From CAUZFZ01 sp963579025 (GTDB taxonomy: Bacteria > Planctomycetota > Planctomycetia > Planctomycetales > Planctomycetaceae), in the NCBI GenBank assembly GCA_963579025.1, contig CAUZFZ010000134.1, positions 1 through 30,969 of the forward strand: a DNA stretch of 30,969 nt. The letters are read 5' to 3'. Made by a program: the position numbers and the translations under genes. Below, piece by piece: positions 1 to 7,864 of this stretch. The notes beneath the pieces are model-generated. The model had not been told where the DNA came from. It saw only the letters and a program-made list of their open reading frames with translations, and ran no database searches. Numbering within the stretch: the first letter of the stretch is position 1; each line of letters begins with the position of its first letter.

Positions 1-290
1 AACATTCAATGAACTCTCCGCATCCTCGGGCCGCCCTCACTCAACTTGTGTGTAAGGGTGAGGGTTGAAACCCCGGGCTACTCGCCTTTGCCCCTCCGGG
101 GCAGCAAAACTGTGCAACTTCAAAAGACAAGCCCGGTGGCGGGAAAGTCTGAATAATTCACCAGCCCCAAGCCCGGTGGCGGAGCAGTTCATCGCTTCTA
201 TATGGACTGGCCACGATTGACTCATCCGCTCGCCAGGAAAACAGACCGGTTCCAGGCTATCCGTGAACAGCACCTTCTTCAAGCACGTGT
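1..290. repeat. Intergenic region with REP-like hairpins and a direct repeat
   Basis: No convincing gene lies here. The stretch is dense in short repeats. CCCTCAC (34-40) pairs with GTGAGGG (58-64). GCCCC-TCC-GGGGC forms a hairpin at 90-102. The 15-mer CAAGCCCGGTGGCGG occurs twice in direct orientation, at 128-142 and 168-182. The block lies just downstream of the cheR stop codon, so the hairpins could help end that transcript. By inference this is a degenerate dispersed repeat of the kind common between genes in planctomycetes. Copy number elsewhere cannot be seen from this window. Confidence 0.5.
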
Positions 291-1724
291 TCACGACTTT
301 GGGGAACTGTCGGCATCGCCCAGCAAGGCGAGGTGCTGTTTGGCCATTTGCATCAGCCGACCGGCCGGTTCACCGTCCGAAAGCGGCAGCACTGCGTTCG
401 GCGCCAACGACGCACACAGGTCGATCGCGTTGCGAAACGCGCGGCGGGCTCCCTGAGCATCGCCGGAACGCTGCAGGATGGTTCCCAGTGAGAAATGAGC
501 CACCACCAGCTTTCGATCCAGAAATAACGCGCGCCGGACTGCCTGTTCGGCTTCGGCATAACGTTCCAGTTCCAGCAGCAGTACGGCGTGCAGGTATTGC
601 AGCTCACCACTCGTCGGATGCCGAGCCGCCGCTGCCGCGCAGGCGTTTTCCGCATCGGTCGTGTCGAGGCACGTCAGCGCTCGGACCAGCAGGGCGGACG
701 CTTCGCTGTTGTCCGGCTGCCCTTCAGTCAGGATACGGACCTTGTCATAGTCCCCTTGCTCCAGCGCCGTCTGTGCCTGTTGAATCACCACGTCTTCACT
801 GGCGATCAGAGTGGAATCGGACGTGTCAGATTCGGCGATGGGCGGATCGTCGAGGACGGACAAACCCAATGTTGTTGCCAGTGTGGGGGCAACGAACTCA
901 GGCGTCTCACGTGGAATTAGCGGCCGACGATAGACCAGCCCGGCCGGAGTCGGAACGGCCTCCAGCGGAGCCAGCTCTGCAATCGGCGGATCGGTCGCAG
1001 CCAGGATCAGCCAGCCGCCGGGGCTGAGCGATTCGAACAGTCGCTGAGCCACCGCCCGAATGGTCTCCGGCTCAAAATAGATCAGAACATTCCGGCACAG
1101 AATGACATCGCAACCCACCGTTCCCGTTGCCAGAGACGGATAGCGATCCAGCGCCAGATTCAGATAGTCGAACGTGACGTGAGTCCGCAGCCGGTCACTG
1201 ACCTGCCATCCATCTGCTGTCTCATCGACCCACACGCCGGCGAATCCCCTCGATGGTCCGCGGAACGACCACTTCCGATAGCTGCCCAGCTCCGCCCGCC
1301 GCAATGCGGTGCGGGAGATATCGGTCCCTCGAATTCGACACTGACCCCCATACCCGGCCTGACGACAGGCGATCGCCAGGCTCCACGCCTCTTCGCCGCT
1401 GGCGCAGGCAGCACTCCAGATGCGGACAACGTGATCACTGCCTTTTCGCCCGGAAATCTCAGGCAGGATCGTTTCCCGCAGGACGCGGAACTGGTCGGGC
1501 TCGCGAAAGAAATAGGTCTCGCCGACAGTCACCTCGGCCACCAGCTCATCAAACGCGGACTTGTACCGTTTGATGTGGGCAAGAAACTCGTCGGCACTGA
1601 CGACCCCACTAGCGCCCATCGCCCGTCGCACTCCGTCCTCAATGCCGGCGCTACGTCCGCTTTGTGGGCGCAACCCGATCTCCTGCGCGAGGAATTCCAG
1701 GATAGAGGTCAGGTCAGAGTTCAT
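291..1724 (-). CDS. cheR: CheR-type chemoreceptor methyltransferase with C-terminal TPR region
   Basis: SAM-dependent protein-glutamate O-methyltransferase of about 477 residues. The N-terminal CheR helical domain (about residues 5-90) includes VTVGETYFFRE, typical of the family. The SAM-binding fold follows, with WSAACASGEEAWSLA (about 103-117), GTDIS (about 133) and DVILCRNVLIYF (about 206-217). Residues about 315-460 form two to four TPR-like helix pairs rich in Ala and Leu. That architecture resembles the TPR-CheR proteins of alternative (Wsp/Frz-like) chemosensory pathways more than the short E. coli CheR. I chose the ATG at 1724; a GTG at 1739 adds five residues. cheW lies about 65 bases upstream on the same strand, so the two are probably co-transcribed. 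No receptor or CheA gene is visible, but the operon could continue beyond the left edge. Confidence 0.9.
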   Translation of the reverse strand: MNSDLTSILEFLAQEIGLRPQSGRSAGIEDGVRRAMGASGVVSADEFLAHIKRYKSAFDELVAEVTVGETYFFREPDQFRVLRETILPEISGRKGSDHVVRIWSAACASGEEAWSLAIACRQAGYGGQCRIRGTDISRTALRRAELGSYRKWSFRGPSRGFAGVWVDETADGWQVSDRLRTHVTFDYLNLALDRYPSLATGTVGCDVILCRNVLIYFEPETIRAVAQRLFESLSPGGWLILAATDPPIAELAPLEAVPTPAGLVYRRPLIPRETPEFVAPTLATTLGLSVLDDPPIAESDTSDSTLIASEDVVIQQAQTALEQGDYDKVRILTEGQPDNSEASALLVRALTCLDTTDAENACAAAAARHPTSGELQYLHAVLLLELERYAEAEQAVRRALFLDRKLVVAHFSLGTILQRSGDAQGARRAFRNAIDLCASLAPNAVLPLSDGEPAGRLMQMAKQHLALLGDADSSPKS

Positions 1725-1789
1725 GCGGTTCAAGCCCACCCGGGGCGGTCCACAGGATACGAGTTACTAACTTCAGCCCGAGTACTCCG

Positions 1790-2197
1790 TTATCGCGGAC
1801 TCTTGAGAAGATCCGCCGCGGTCAACAACGACGCGACTCCTTTCTCAAGCCGAATTGTCGCCGTCACCAATGAGTTCGTGGCGCCGCTCGGCTGTACGGC
1901 GGAGTCGTCCACGGTTTCCAGTCGCACGTTGCTTTCCGTCCGCACGATCGCACGACTCCCGTCGATTTCCAGAACGATGAGATAATCCGAGACGGCGATC
2001 TCCCGCGCCGGCAGCCCCAATCGCGAACGGATATCGATCACGGGAACGACCTCGCCACGCAGGTTCAGCAGCCCCTCGACACCTTCATGTCCGGGAGCTG
2101 GAGACAGCGATGCCGCACGGAGGATTTCCCGTACCTCGGTTACATCGAGCGCGAACTCAGCCTCGCCGATGGAAAAGACTGCGAATTCCTGTGTCAC
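1790..2197 (-). CDS. cheW: CheW-like chemotaxis adaptor
   Basis: A 135-residue protein made of a single CheW domain, which normally couples CheA kinase to chemoreceptors at the cytoplasmic face of the membrane. Typical CheW features are the opening FAVFSIGEAEFALDVTEVREI (two beta strands and the V-x-E-V/I segment) and NLRGEVVPVIDIRSRLGL at about residues 46-63. The start is GTG at 2197, supported by GAGAGG five bases upstream. The cheR gene follows on the same strand with a gap of about 65 bases, so a two-gene transcript is likely. The divergent gene starts about 110 bases away, leaving room for promoters of both. Confidence 0.9.
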   Translation of the reverse strand: MTQEFAVFSIGEAEFALDVTEVREILRAASLSPAPGHEGVEGLLNLRGEVVPVIDIRSRLGLPAREIAVSDYLIVLEIDGSRAIVRTESNVRLETVDDSAVQPSGATNSLVTATIRLEKGVASLLTAADLLKSPR

Positions 2198-2307
2198 AGT
2201 GGCCTCTCGATAAACGCGCGGTCAGCTCGATACCAGGTACGAGGCTACCACTCGGCGAAGGTTGATGGCTACGGTATGAAGTGTTCGAGTCACGCGTCCT
2301 GCGGAAA

Positions 2308-3759
2308 ATGCACACGATGCCAGTCCAGCGCCCTCAACTCTCCGATCTACACCGATCCGGCCGACGTGAGTTTCTCGCGCAGTCGTTCAATGGATTCGGC
2401 ACGCTCGCGCTGGCTTCCATGCTGCACGCCGAGCATGCTCAATCTGCCGATCGCAATCCGCTGGCTGCACAAGCGGCGCACTGGGCAGAAGGTCCGGCGA
2501 AAGCCGTAATCTTCCTCTTTATGGCCGGAGGACCATCGCATGTGGAAACGTTCGATCCGAAGCCGCTGCTCAACGAACTCGACGGACAGAAGCGACCGCC
2601 TTCATTCGGGGATGTGAAGTACCAGTTCGTCAAGCCGAATGCTCGACTGCTCGGCAGCCAGCGTCGATTTCGGAAACATGGAGAAAGCGGCCTGGAAGTC
2701 TCGGACCTGTTTCCGCATCTGGCCGGGAATATTGACGACATCGCTGTCCTGCGATCGTGTTACTGTGACAAGGTCGTGCACTCGGCCGCCCAATACGAAC
2801 TGTTCGGCGGACGTACGTTTCCCGGATTCCCCAGTATGGGTTCGTGGGTCACGTACGGGCTGGGAGCAGAAGCTGAGTCGTTGCCGTCTTATGTCGTCAT
2901 GGCCGATCCCGACGGAGCCCTCGAAGCGGGTCAGCCGATGTACGGCAACGGGTTTCTGCCGTCGATGTATCAACCGACGATGCTCCGACCAGGCGCCACG
3001 CCGGTCAGAAATCTCGATCTGCCATCAGGTGTGTCGCTGGACCAGCGTCGCCGAACCGTCGAGCTGATCGCCGAGCTGAATGGACTGGACGCTCCGCCGG
3101 ATGATGAAGAACTGGCCGCGCGTATTGCCTCGTACGAACTGGCGTTCCGAATGCAGACGCAGGCTCCGGAGGTGTTCGACCTGAGCCGCGAGTCGCGCAC
3201 GACACAGCAACTGTATGGTGTCGGTCAGGAACCGACCGACGATTACGCCCGCCGTTGTCTGCTGGCCCGACGCCTTGTCGAACAGGGAACACGGTTTGTC
3301 GTCGTCGTCTCCGGCGGCGGCCCGGGCAACATGCAATGGGACGCGCACGGAGACATCGAGGAGAACCACCTGCGGATGGCGGCCCAGGTCGATCAGCCGA
3401 TCTCGGCGTTGCTGACGGACCTGAAGCGTCGCGGGCTACTCGATTCGACACTGGTTCTGTGGGGTGGTGAATTCGGCCGCTCACCTGAAGCCCAGGCGTC
3501 GAAGGGGCGGGATCACCATAACACCGGATTTTCAATGTGGATGGCGGGCGGCGGCATCCGCGGCGGCCAGGCCGTCGGTGCAACAGATGAAATCGGTTTA
3601 CGCGCGGTCGACCGGCCGCTGCATTTCCGGGACGTCCATACGACGCTGCTGCACCAGCTCGGGCTCGACCAGGACGCGCTCAGTTTCCTGCACCTCGGCA
3701 GGAAAGAACGTCTCACACTGGTTCACGGCGAAGTCATCGACGAAATCGTGCAGAGCTAA
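2308..3759 (+). CDS. DUF1501 (sulfatase-like) secreted protein with Tat-like leader
   Basis: A protein of about 483 residues in the DUF1501 family, which is greatly expanded in planctomycetes and related to the alkaline phosphatase/sulfatase fold. Its substrate is unknown. The N-terminus has a twin-arginine-type signal, SGRREFLAQSFNGFGTLALA (RR at about 19-20), suggesting Tat export. Family features are FLFMAGGPSHVETFDPKP near the start of the mature part, VLWGGEFGRSPEAQ, and the RDHHNTGFSMWMAGGGI segment near the C-terminus. Start choice is uncertain: a GTG at 2281 and ATGs at 2308 and 2317 are in frame, none with a strong ribosome site. DUF1501 genes often sit beside a DUF1549/DUF1553 cytochrome-like gene. 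Here no such partner is adjacent, so it appears to be a solitary copy. Confidence 0.9.
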   Translation: MHTMPVQRPQLSDLHRSGRREFLAQSFNGFGTLALASMLHAEHAQSADRNPLAAQAAHWAEGPAKAVIFLFMAGGPSHVETFDPKPLLNELDGQKRPPSFGDVKYQFVKPNARLLGSQRRFRKHGESGLEVSDLFPHLAGNIDDIAVLRSCYCDKVVHSAAQYELFGGRTFPGFPSMGSWVTYGLGAEAESLPSYVVMADPDGALEAGQPMYGNGFLPSMYQPTMLRPGATPVRNLDLPSGVSLDQRRRTVELIAELNGLDAPPDDEELAARIASYELAFRMQTQAPEVFDLSRESRTTQQLYGVGQEPTDDYARRCLLARRLVEQGTRFVVVVSGGGPGNMQWDAHGDIEENHLRMAAQVDQPISALLTDLKRRGLLDSTLVLWGGEFGRSPEAQASKGRDHHNTGFSMWMAGGGIRGGQAVGATDEIGLRAVDRPLHFRDVHTTLLHQLGLDQDALSFLHLGRKERLTLVHGEVIDEIVQS

Positions 3760-3775
3760 ATCAGTGAGCGCGATT

Positions 3776-3856
3776 CGAATACAAGCCCGAAGCGCCAGCG
3801 AGTGAATCGGTTGCGATACGGCGGGGTTCACGCGCTTGCGCTTCGGGCTCGTATCG
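3776..3856. repeat. Long imperfect inverted repeat between convergent genes (REP-like, probable bidirectional terminator)
   Basis: Two arms of about 30 bases (3776-3806 and 3827-3856) are nearly complementary, with about three mismatches and one extra base. The cores are AAGCCCGAAGCGCCAGCG and GCGCTTGCGCTTCGGGCT, around a 20-base spacer. The element fills most of the gap between the stop codons of two convergent genes. A transcript from either strand could fold into a long GC-rich hairpin. I infer a dispersed planctomycete repeat doubling as a bidirectional terminator. There is no clear poly-T tract. Confidence 0.7.
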
Positions 3857-3883
3857 TCTGCAACATCACGGTGCGGCCCACCG

Positions 3884-4372
3884 CTATCTGACGAACGCCA
3901 CGTAGTAGAACCACAGGCCGGTGATCGACGTCAGCGTCAGATCCAGTGTCGACGCCCAACCCAGCTTTGCATGCAGATGACTGTGTGGACACGGTGCCGG
4001 CGGATTGGGGATGCGCTTCAAGGCCAGTGTGATGGTGACGCCCCACAACACCGGGCTCGATACAGCAAACACCAGGTGAATCCACAGGATTCGTTGCACG
4101 CTCGCAAGCTGTTCAGGGCTGAGCGGAACAACCCGTTTCGCCACGACGTTCTCCCAGCCGCCCTGCACAAGCTGCATATCGACCTCAAACGCACCCACGG
4201 CCACCAGCAGAACCGCGGCCAGGGCCAACTGAATGTTGCGGTGCGCCAGATAATTCCTGCGGACTTTCACCAGATACAGACTGGTCACGATCGCCGGCAC
4301 GACCAGCACCAGTGCACACACGACCGCATCCAGCATGAACGAAGTTCGAAACCCCAGAAACCCGTCTGACAT
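3884..4372 (-). CDS. DUF420-like small integral membrane protein
   Basis: A 162-residue polytopic membrane protein with about four hydrophobic segments: roughly residues 12-33, 45-65, 95-118 and 140-160. It carries several histidines placed as in DUF420 proteins: LAHRN after the first segment, WIHLVFA in the third, and HSHLHAKLG before the last. DUF420 proteins are often found near haem-copper oxidase or copper genes, but none are next to this one. The ATG at 4372 was chosen because GGGGAA lies about five bases upstream. The frame is open further upstream to 4510, but that extension is basic and low in hydrophobicity. Family assignment is moderate. Confidence 0.65.
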   Translation of the reverse strand: MSDGFLGFRTSFMLDAVVCALVLVVPAIVTSLYLVKVRRNYLAHRNIQLALAAVLLVAVGAFEVDMQLVQGGWENVVAKRVVPLSPEQLASVQRILWIHLVFAVSSPVLWGVTITLALKRIPNPPAPCPHSHLHAKLGWASTLDLTLTSITGLWFYYVAFVR

Positions 4373-4621
4373 CGATTCCCCGTCTGAAAAATGGTCCACC
4401 GTTGACCGTTTCGCTCTGCCGTCCGGGTTGTACGGGGCACTTCCACAGAAATCCAGACGGCAAGTGATCAAGCTGGTTCCCGACCGTTGCCGTGCCGTCC
4501 AGCCCGACATTGGCTATCCTCAGTGCCTCATTCGTCATCGCTCATTGAACCTGGGTCGCCATTCAGCTTCGCGTCGAGATACAGACGCGGCGACCAGCGG
4601 GACTCGGAACGCACCCGTGCG

Positions 4622-5131
4622 ATGACTGACGTATCCCCCATTAGCATCGCGACGCGCGATCACTCTGAAGGATTGACTGTGCCTTTACTGAAGAAGAAAC
4701 CCGCTATTGAGCCGCGCCCCGCGAAGCACGGCAAAGGACTGTTTGCTACGAAGCGATTCCGCCCGGGACAGGTCATCGGTGTCGTGACCGGTGAGTTCAT
4801 CAATGATCCCGAATACGGCTCAGATTACTGCATCGATCTGGGCGACGGCTGTTCGCTGGAACCGGGTGAACCGTACCGTTACCTGAATCATTCCTGTGAA
4901 TCGAACTGCAAGCTGTTCCTTGACTACGAAGACGACGAACCGGTTGAAAACCGCAGAGTCGTCCTCGAGGCGCTGCGAAACATCCAGCCGAATTCCGAGC
5001 TGACAATCGACTACGAATGGCCGGCGGAGAGTGCGATTCCCTGCGGATGCGAAAGTCCGAACTGTCGCGGCTGGGTTTGCGATCCCACGGAACTGCATCT
5101 CATCAAGGACCCGGCACGTCAGCCGGCTTAA
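4622..5131 (+). CDS. SET-domain protein (putative lysine methyltransferase)
   Basis: A short protein of about 169 residues that is almost entirely a SET domain. Visible features are the N-terminal strand HGKGLFATKRFRPGQVI (about 36-52), the SAM-binding and catalytic NHSCESNC (about 89-96), ELTIDYEW (about 126-133), and a post-SET-like cysteine cluster CGCESPNC (about 141-148). SET proteins methylate lysines and are best known from eukaryotes, but stand-alone bacterial forms occur. The target cannot be told here. Two starts are possible: ATG at 4622, and GTG at 4679, which has a strong GAAGGA site six bases upstream and begins just before the domain. The GTG may be the true one. The next gene starts 36 bases after the stop on the same strand. 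Confidence 0.85.
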   Translation: MTDVSPISIATRDHSEGLTVPLLKKKPAIEPRPAKHGKGLFATKRFRPGQVIGVVTGEFINDPEYGSDYCIDLGDGCSLEPGEPYRYLNHSCESNCKLFLDYEDDEPVENRRVVLEALRNIQPNSELTIDYEWPAESAIPCGCESPNCRGWVCDPTELHLIKDPARQPA

Positions 5132-5167
5132 GAACGCGTCCGAACCTACTTCTCGCTGACAGACTGG

Positions 5168-7117
5168 ATGATGTCCGACATCGCACGTCCGGAAAACTCT
5201 GATTCACAGGCCCGCCCGAGCCCGGCCGAGTGGTTGCTGATCACCATCGGATCGGCATTGCTGCTCGCCAACGTGCTGACGGCCCGGCCGCTGCAGAGTG
5301 CCAACGATCGTTCGCGCTGGGAAACCGTCTGGTCACTCGTCGAACGCGGCACGTATCAGATCGATGAGATCGACGCGCGACCCGGCTGGACCACAATCGA
5401 CAAGGTCCTGCATGAAGGGCACCTGTATTCCACCAAGCCACCGCTGATACCAACGGCCGTGGCTGGAGTTTACTGGACGGTCAAGGAAGTCACGGGACTC
5501 GATCTGCTTCGGCAAACCGACGACACCACGCGACTGGTTCTGGCCATCGTGAACTGGCTGCCATTAACGCTGGCGTTCGTCGTGATGGCCCGCATGCTGA
5601 CTCGTTCGACAGGAAACGCTACAGCTCGACTGCTGGCGCTGAGCACCTTCTGCTTTGGCACGTTGGTCACACCCTACGCGACCGTCCTCAACAACCATTC
5701 GCTCGCCGCCGTGTGCGCCGTATTCGCCATAGCGCCGACGTTGCGGATCCTTAACGAGGAAAATCAGCGCAGGACAGACTTTGCGCTCGCCGGATTCTGG
5801 GCGGCACTTGTGTCCTGCTGCGAACTGCCGGCGGCTCTGTTCGGACTGCTGCTGTTCGTACTGATGTGCCGTCGATCGGTCACGCGCACGGCCCTGTACT
5901 TTGTACCTGCGGCTTTGATTCCGCTCGCTGCCTACTTCCTGACAAACTGGATGGCGACCGGGGGCTGGAAACCGTTCTACCTTTTCTATGGCACGGAAAA
6001 GTATCTGTTTGAACTCGACGGAGTCCGCAGCTACTGGCATGAGCCGCGGGGCATGGACCAGAACCTCGATTCGCCTTTCGCCTACTTCATGCATTGCACG
6101 ATCGGACATCACGGCATCTTCAGCCTGACGCCGATCTTTGTGCTGACCGTGCTCACATGGTGCCGCCGTTCGTGGTGGGAGTATTCACGACTTCGTCCGG
6201 CCGTCTGGATGGGGGCGCTGCTGACCATCGCCGTGCTCGGCTTCTATATGACGCGCACGGCGAACTACAACTACGGTGGCAATACCTTCGGACTCCGCTG
6301 GATGATCTGGCTGGTCCCATTCCTGACGCTGTCGCTGGTTCCGGCATTCGAACAACTCAGTCGCAAACGCGGCAGATTGATCCTCGTGCTGTGCCTGCTG
6401 GCCGGTTCGGTGTTCTCGTCGATCGCCGCCGCGCGCAATCCGTGGGCATCGTCCTGGTTGTTCGACCAGATGGACCAAGCGGGCTGGATCGACTACTCAA
6501 ACCCACCGCCAAAGCTCCCCTTCGACCGCGAGTTGCACACGATCTTTGCTCACCTGCCTGAAGATGTCGGTGCGTGGGTTGAGTACGCATCCGCCGATCG
6601 GTCCGGCAGCTTAAGCGGCCGAAGCTCCGACACACTTCGCCTGACCAGTCAGGAGCGATTCGTCCGGAAAGAGCGAGAGCTGCAGTCCATTCAGTTCGAT
6701 TGGAACATCGGCCGCTCCGACGCCTGGTCGATGAAAGTGCTGCTCGACATCGAAGCCTTCCACGCGGGCAGAGAAGCCGCCGAACAGCTCGTTAGTTTCG
6801 AGGCCGCCCGACTTACGCGCAACGACGTGCTCACATTAATCCGCGGCGTCCCGGGCAATCGCGCCTACGTGCCACAGTCCGTGCGACACATCCGAACTCC
6901 GTTGCGCAGCAATGCGTTTCGCTGCCGACGGGCAGCGACGCAGGTCCGTTACGGACGTGAAAGTGACGCCACGTTCCGCCGCTGTGAATTGTGGCTGACC
7001 GATGAAGTGCCCTTCGGCGTGGCGCAGTTCGAACTCTCAGAATCAGATGCCACAACCCGTGAGCTGCTCTCGAAGCGCCGCTTCGTAGTTCGCGCGAGTT
7101 CGGCGAAGATCCGCTGA
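5168..7117 (+). CDS. Polytopic membrane protein, GT-C glycosyltransferase-like
   Basis: A 649-residue protein with about ten hydrophobic segments in residues 22-425 and a soluble C-terminal domain of about 220 residues. The first loop contains acidic residues (NDRSRW, about 46-51; DEID, about 66-69) and the motif LYSTKPPLIP (about 86-95). This matches the acidic loop plus S-x-K-P-P pattern of GT-C enzymes in the ArnT/PMT group, which use lipid-linked sugars at the outer membrane face. That suggests a role in glycosylating cell-surface material, but donor and acceptor are unknown. The C-terminal domain is not recognised. ATG codons at 5168 and 5171 are both possible starts. It probably shares a transcript with the SET gene and ends 21 bases from the convergent mog-like gene. 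Confidence 0.75.
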   Translation: MMSDIARPENSDSQARPSPAEWLLITIGSALLLANVLTARPLQSANDRSRWETVWSLVERGTYQIDEIDARPGWTTIDKVLHEGHLYSTKPPLIPTAVAGVYWTVKEVTGLDLLRQTDDTTRLVLAIVNWLPLTLAFVVMARMLTRSTGNATARLLALSTFCFGTLVTPYATVLNNHSLAAVCAVFAIAPTLRILNEENQRRTDFALAGFWAALVSCCELPAALFGLLLFVLMCRRSVTRTALYFVPAALIPLAAYFLTNWMATGGWKPFYLFYGTEKYLFELDGVRSYWHEPRGMDQNLDSPFAYFMHCTIGHHGIFSLTPIFVLTVLTWCRRSWWEYSRLRPAVWMGALLTIAVLGFYMTRTANYNYGGNTFGLRWMIWLVPFLTLSLVPAFEQLSRKRGRLILVLCLLAGSVFSSIAAARNPWASSWLFDQMDQAGWIDYSNPPPKLPFDRELHTIFAHLPEDVGAWVEYASADRSGSLSGRSSDTLRLTSQERFVRKERELQSIQFDWNIGRSDAWSMKVLLDIEAFHAGREAAEQLVSFEAARLTRNDVLTLIRGVPGNRAYVPQSVRHIRTPLRSNAFRCRRAATQVRYGRESDATFRRCELWLTDEVPFGVAQFELSESDATTRELLSKRRFVVRASSAKIR

Positions 7118-7138
7118 ATTCGCGTCATCCGCGGCCCT

Positions 7139-7675
7139 TTATTTCTTCTTCGGCCGAAACGCGACCAGGCGATTCTCGTCGGTTGTCAGAAACGGACCAC
7201 CGATCAGGTCGACGCAATACGGAATGGCCGGAAACACCGCATCCAGGCACTCACAGATGGCTTTCGGTTGTCCCGGCAAATTGACGATCAGTGCTCCACC
7301 GCGGATCGCAGCGGTCTGACGTGACAGGATCGCAGTCGCGACTTTCTCCAGCGAGACCTTGCGCATCAGCTCACCAAAACCGGGCATCAGTTTTTCGGCA
7401 ACAGCCTCAGTGGCTTCCGGAGTAATGTCTCGTGCCGCGGGCCCGGTTCCGCCGGTCGTGATCACCAGACAACAGTTCTCAACGTCACACAGTTCGATGA
7501 GTGTCCGCTCAACGACTGGCTGATCGTCAGAGATGACCCGCGCGACTGGCTCCCACGGGGACGTCAGGACCTCGCTCATGTATTCACGAATGGCAGGTCC
7601 GCCGCGGTCCTCATACTCCCCGCGACTGGCCCGGTCCGAGACCGTGACGATTCCGATGCGCGCTGTATCTGGCAT
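7139..7675 (-). CDS. MogA/MoaB-family molybdopterin adenylyltransferase-like protein
   Basis: A 178-residue single-domain protein of the MoaB/Mog family, which adenylylates molybdopterin before molybdenum insertion. Diagnostic segments are GIVTVSDRASRGEYEDRGG (about 8-26), ISDDQPVVERTL (about 48-59), VITTGGTGPAARDITPEAT (about 71-89, with the T-T-G-G-T-G and R-D-x-T-P-E motifs), and GALIVNLPGQPKAI near the C-terminus. All the usual active-site motifs appear intact. I chose the ATG at 7675 because homologues begin close to the first beta strand; the frame is open to 7705. Mog and MoaB cannot be told apart confidently by eye. No other molybdopterin gene is in the window. Confidence 0.9.
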   Translation of the reverse strand: MPDTARIGIVTVSDRASRGEYEDRGGPAIREYMSEVLTSPWEPVARVISDDQPVVERTLIELCDVENCCLVITTGGTGPAARDITPEATEAVAEKLMPGFGELMRKVSLEKVATAILSRQTAAIRGGALIVNLPGQPKAICECLDAVFPAIPYCVDLIGGPFLTTDENRLVAFRPKKK

Positions 7676-7708
7676 GGCGAGTCCATTGTGAGGATGTGAA
7701 AACAAAGT

Positions 7709-7745
7709 CCCCTCTCCCCCGTGGGGAGAGGGTTAGGGAGAGGGG
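7709..7745. repeat. GC-rich C/G-run palindrome in a divergent promoter region
   Basis: CCCTCTCCCC (7710-7719) is followed by GGGGAGAGGG (7723-7732) and then by a second copy of the right arm, GGGAGAGGGG (7736-7745). The left arm can pair with either, giving two alternative hairpins. Very similar C-run/G-run repeats are scattered in many bacterial genomes and often produce spurious reading frames containing PLPNPLP-GERG. Here it lies between two divergent genes rather than at a transcript end. Confidence 0.7.
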
Positions 7746-7864
7746 CAGTCCGTAATCTCAATCATCGGCGGAACTTTCGCTGATTCGCCTACGGATGCAA
7801 GAAACCGGCCTCGGCGTCAGAATCGTTGTTTGATTCCGCCGCTGTACTTCCGCTGGAGCAGAGA

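Noticed and set aside
37..294. 85-codon minus-strand frame at the left end
   Set aside because: It is made largely of repeat sequence; its translation (GQRRVARGFNP) is the kind produced by dispersed repeats, and it overlaps the end of cheR.
263..1027. 254-codon plus-strand frame antisense to cheR
   Set aside because: Arg/Pro/Ala-rich composition and no motifs. The opposite strand has clear CheR motifs.
1179..1985. 268-codon plus-strand frame antisense to cheR and cheW
   Set aside because: It spans two real genes on the other strand, and its composition is typical of a shadow frame in GC-rich DNA.
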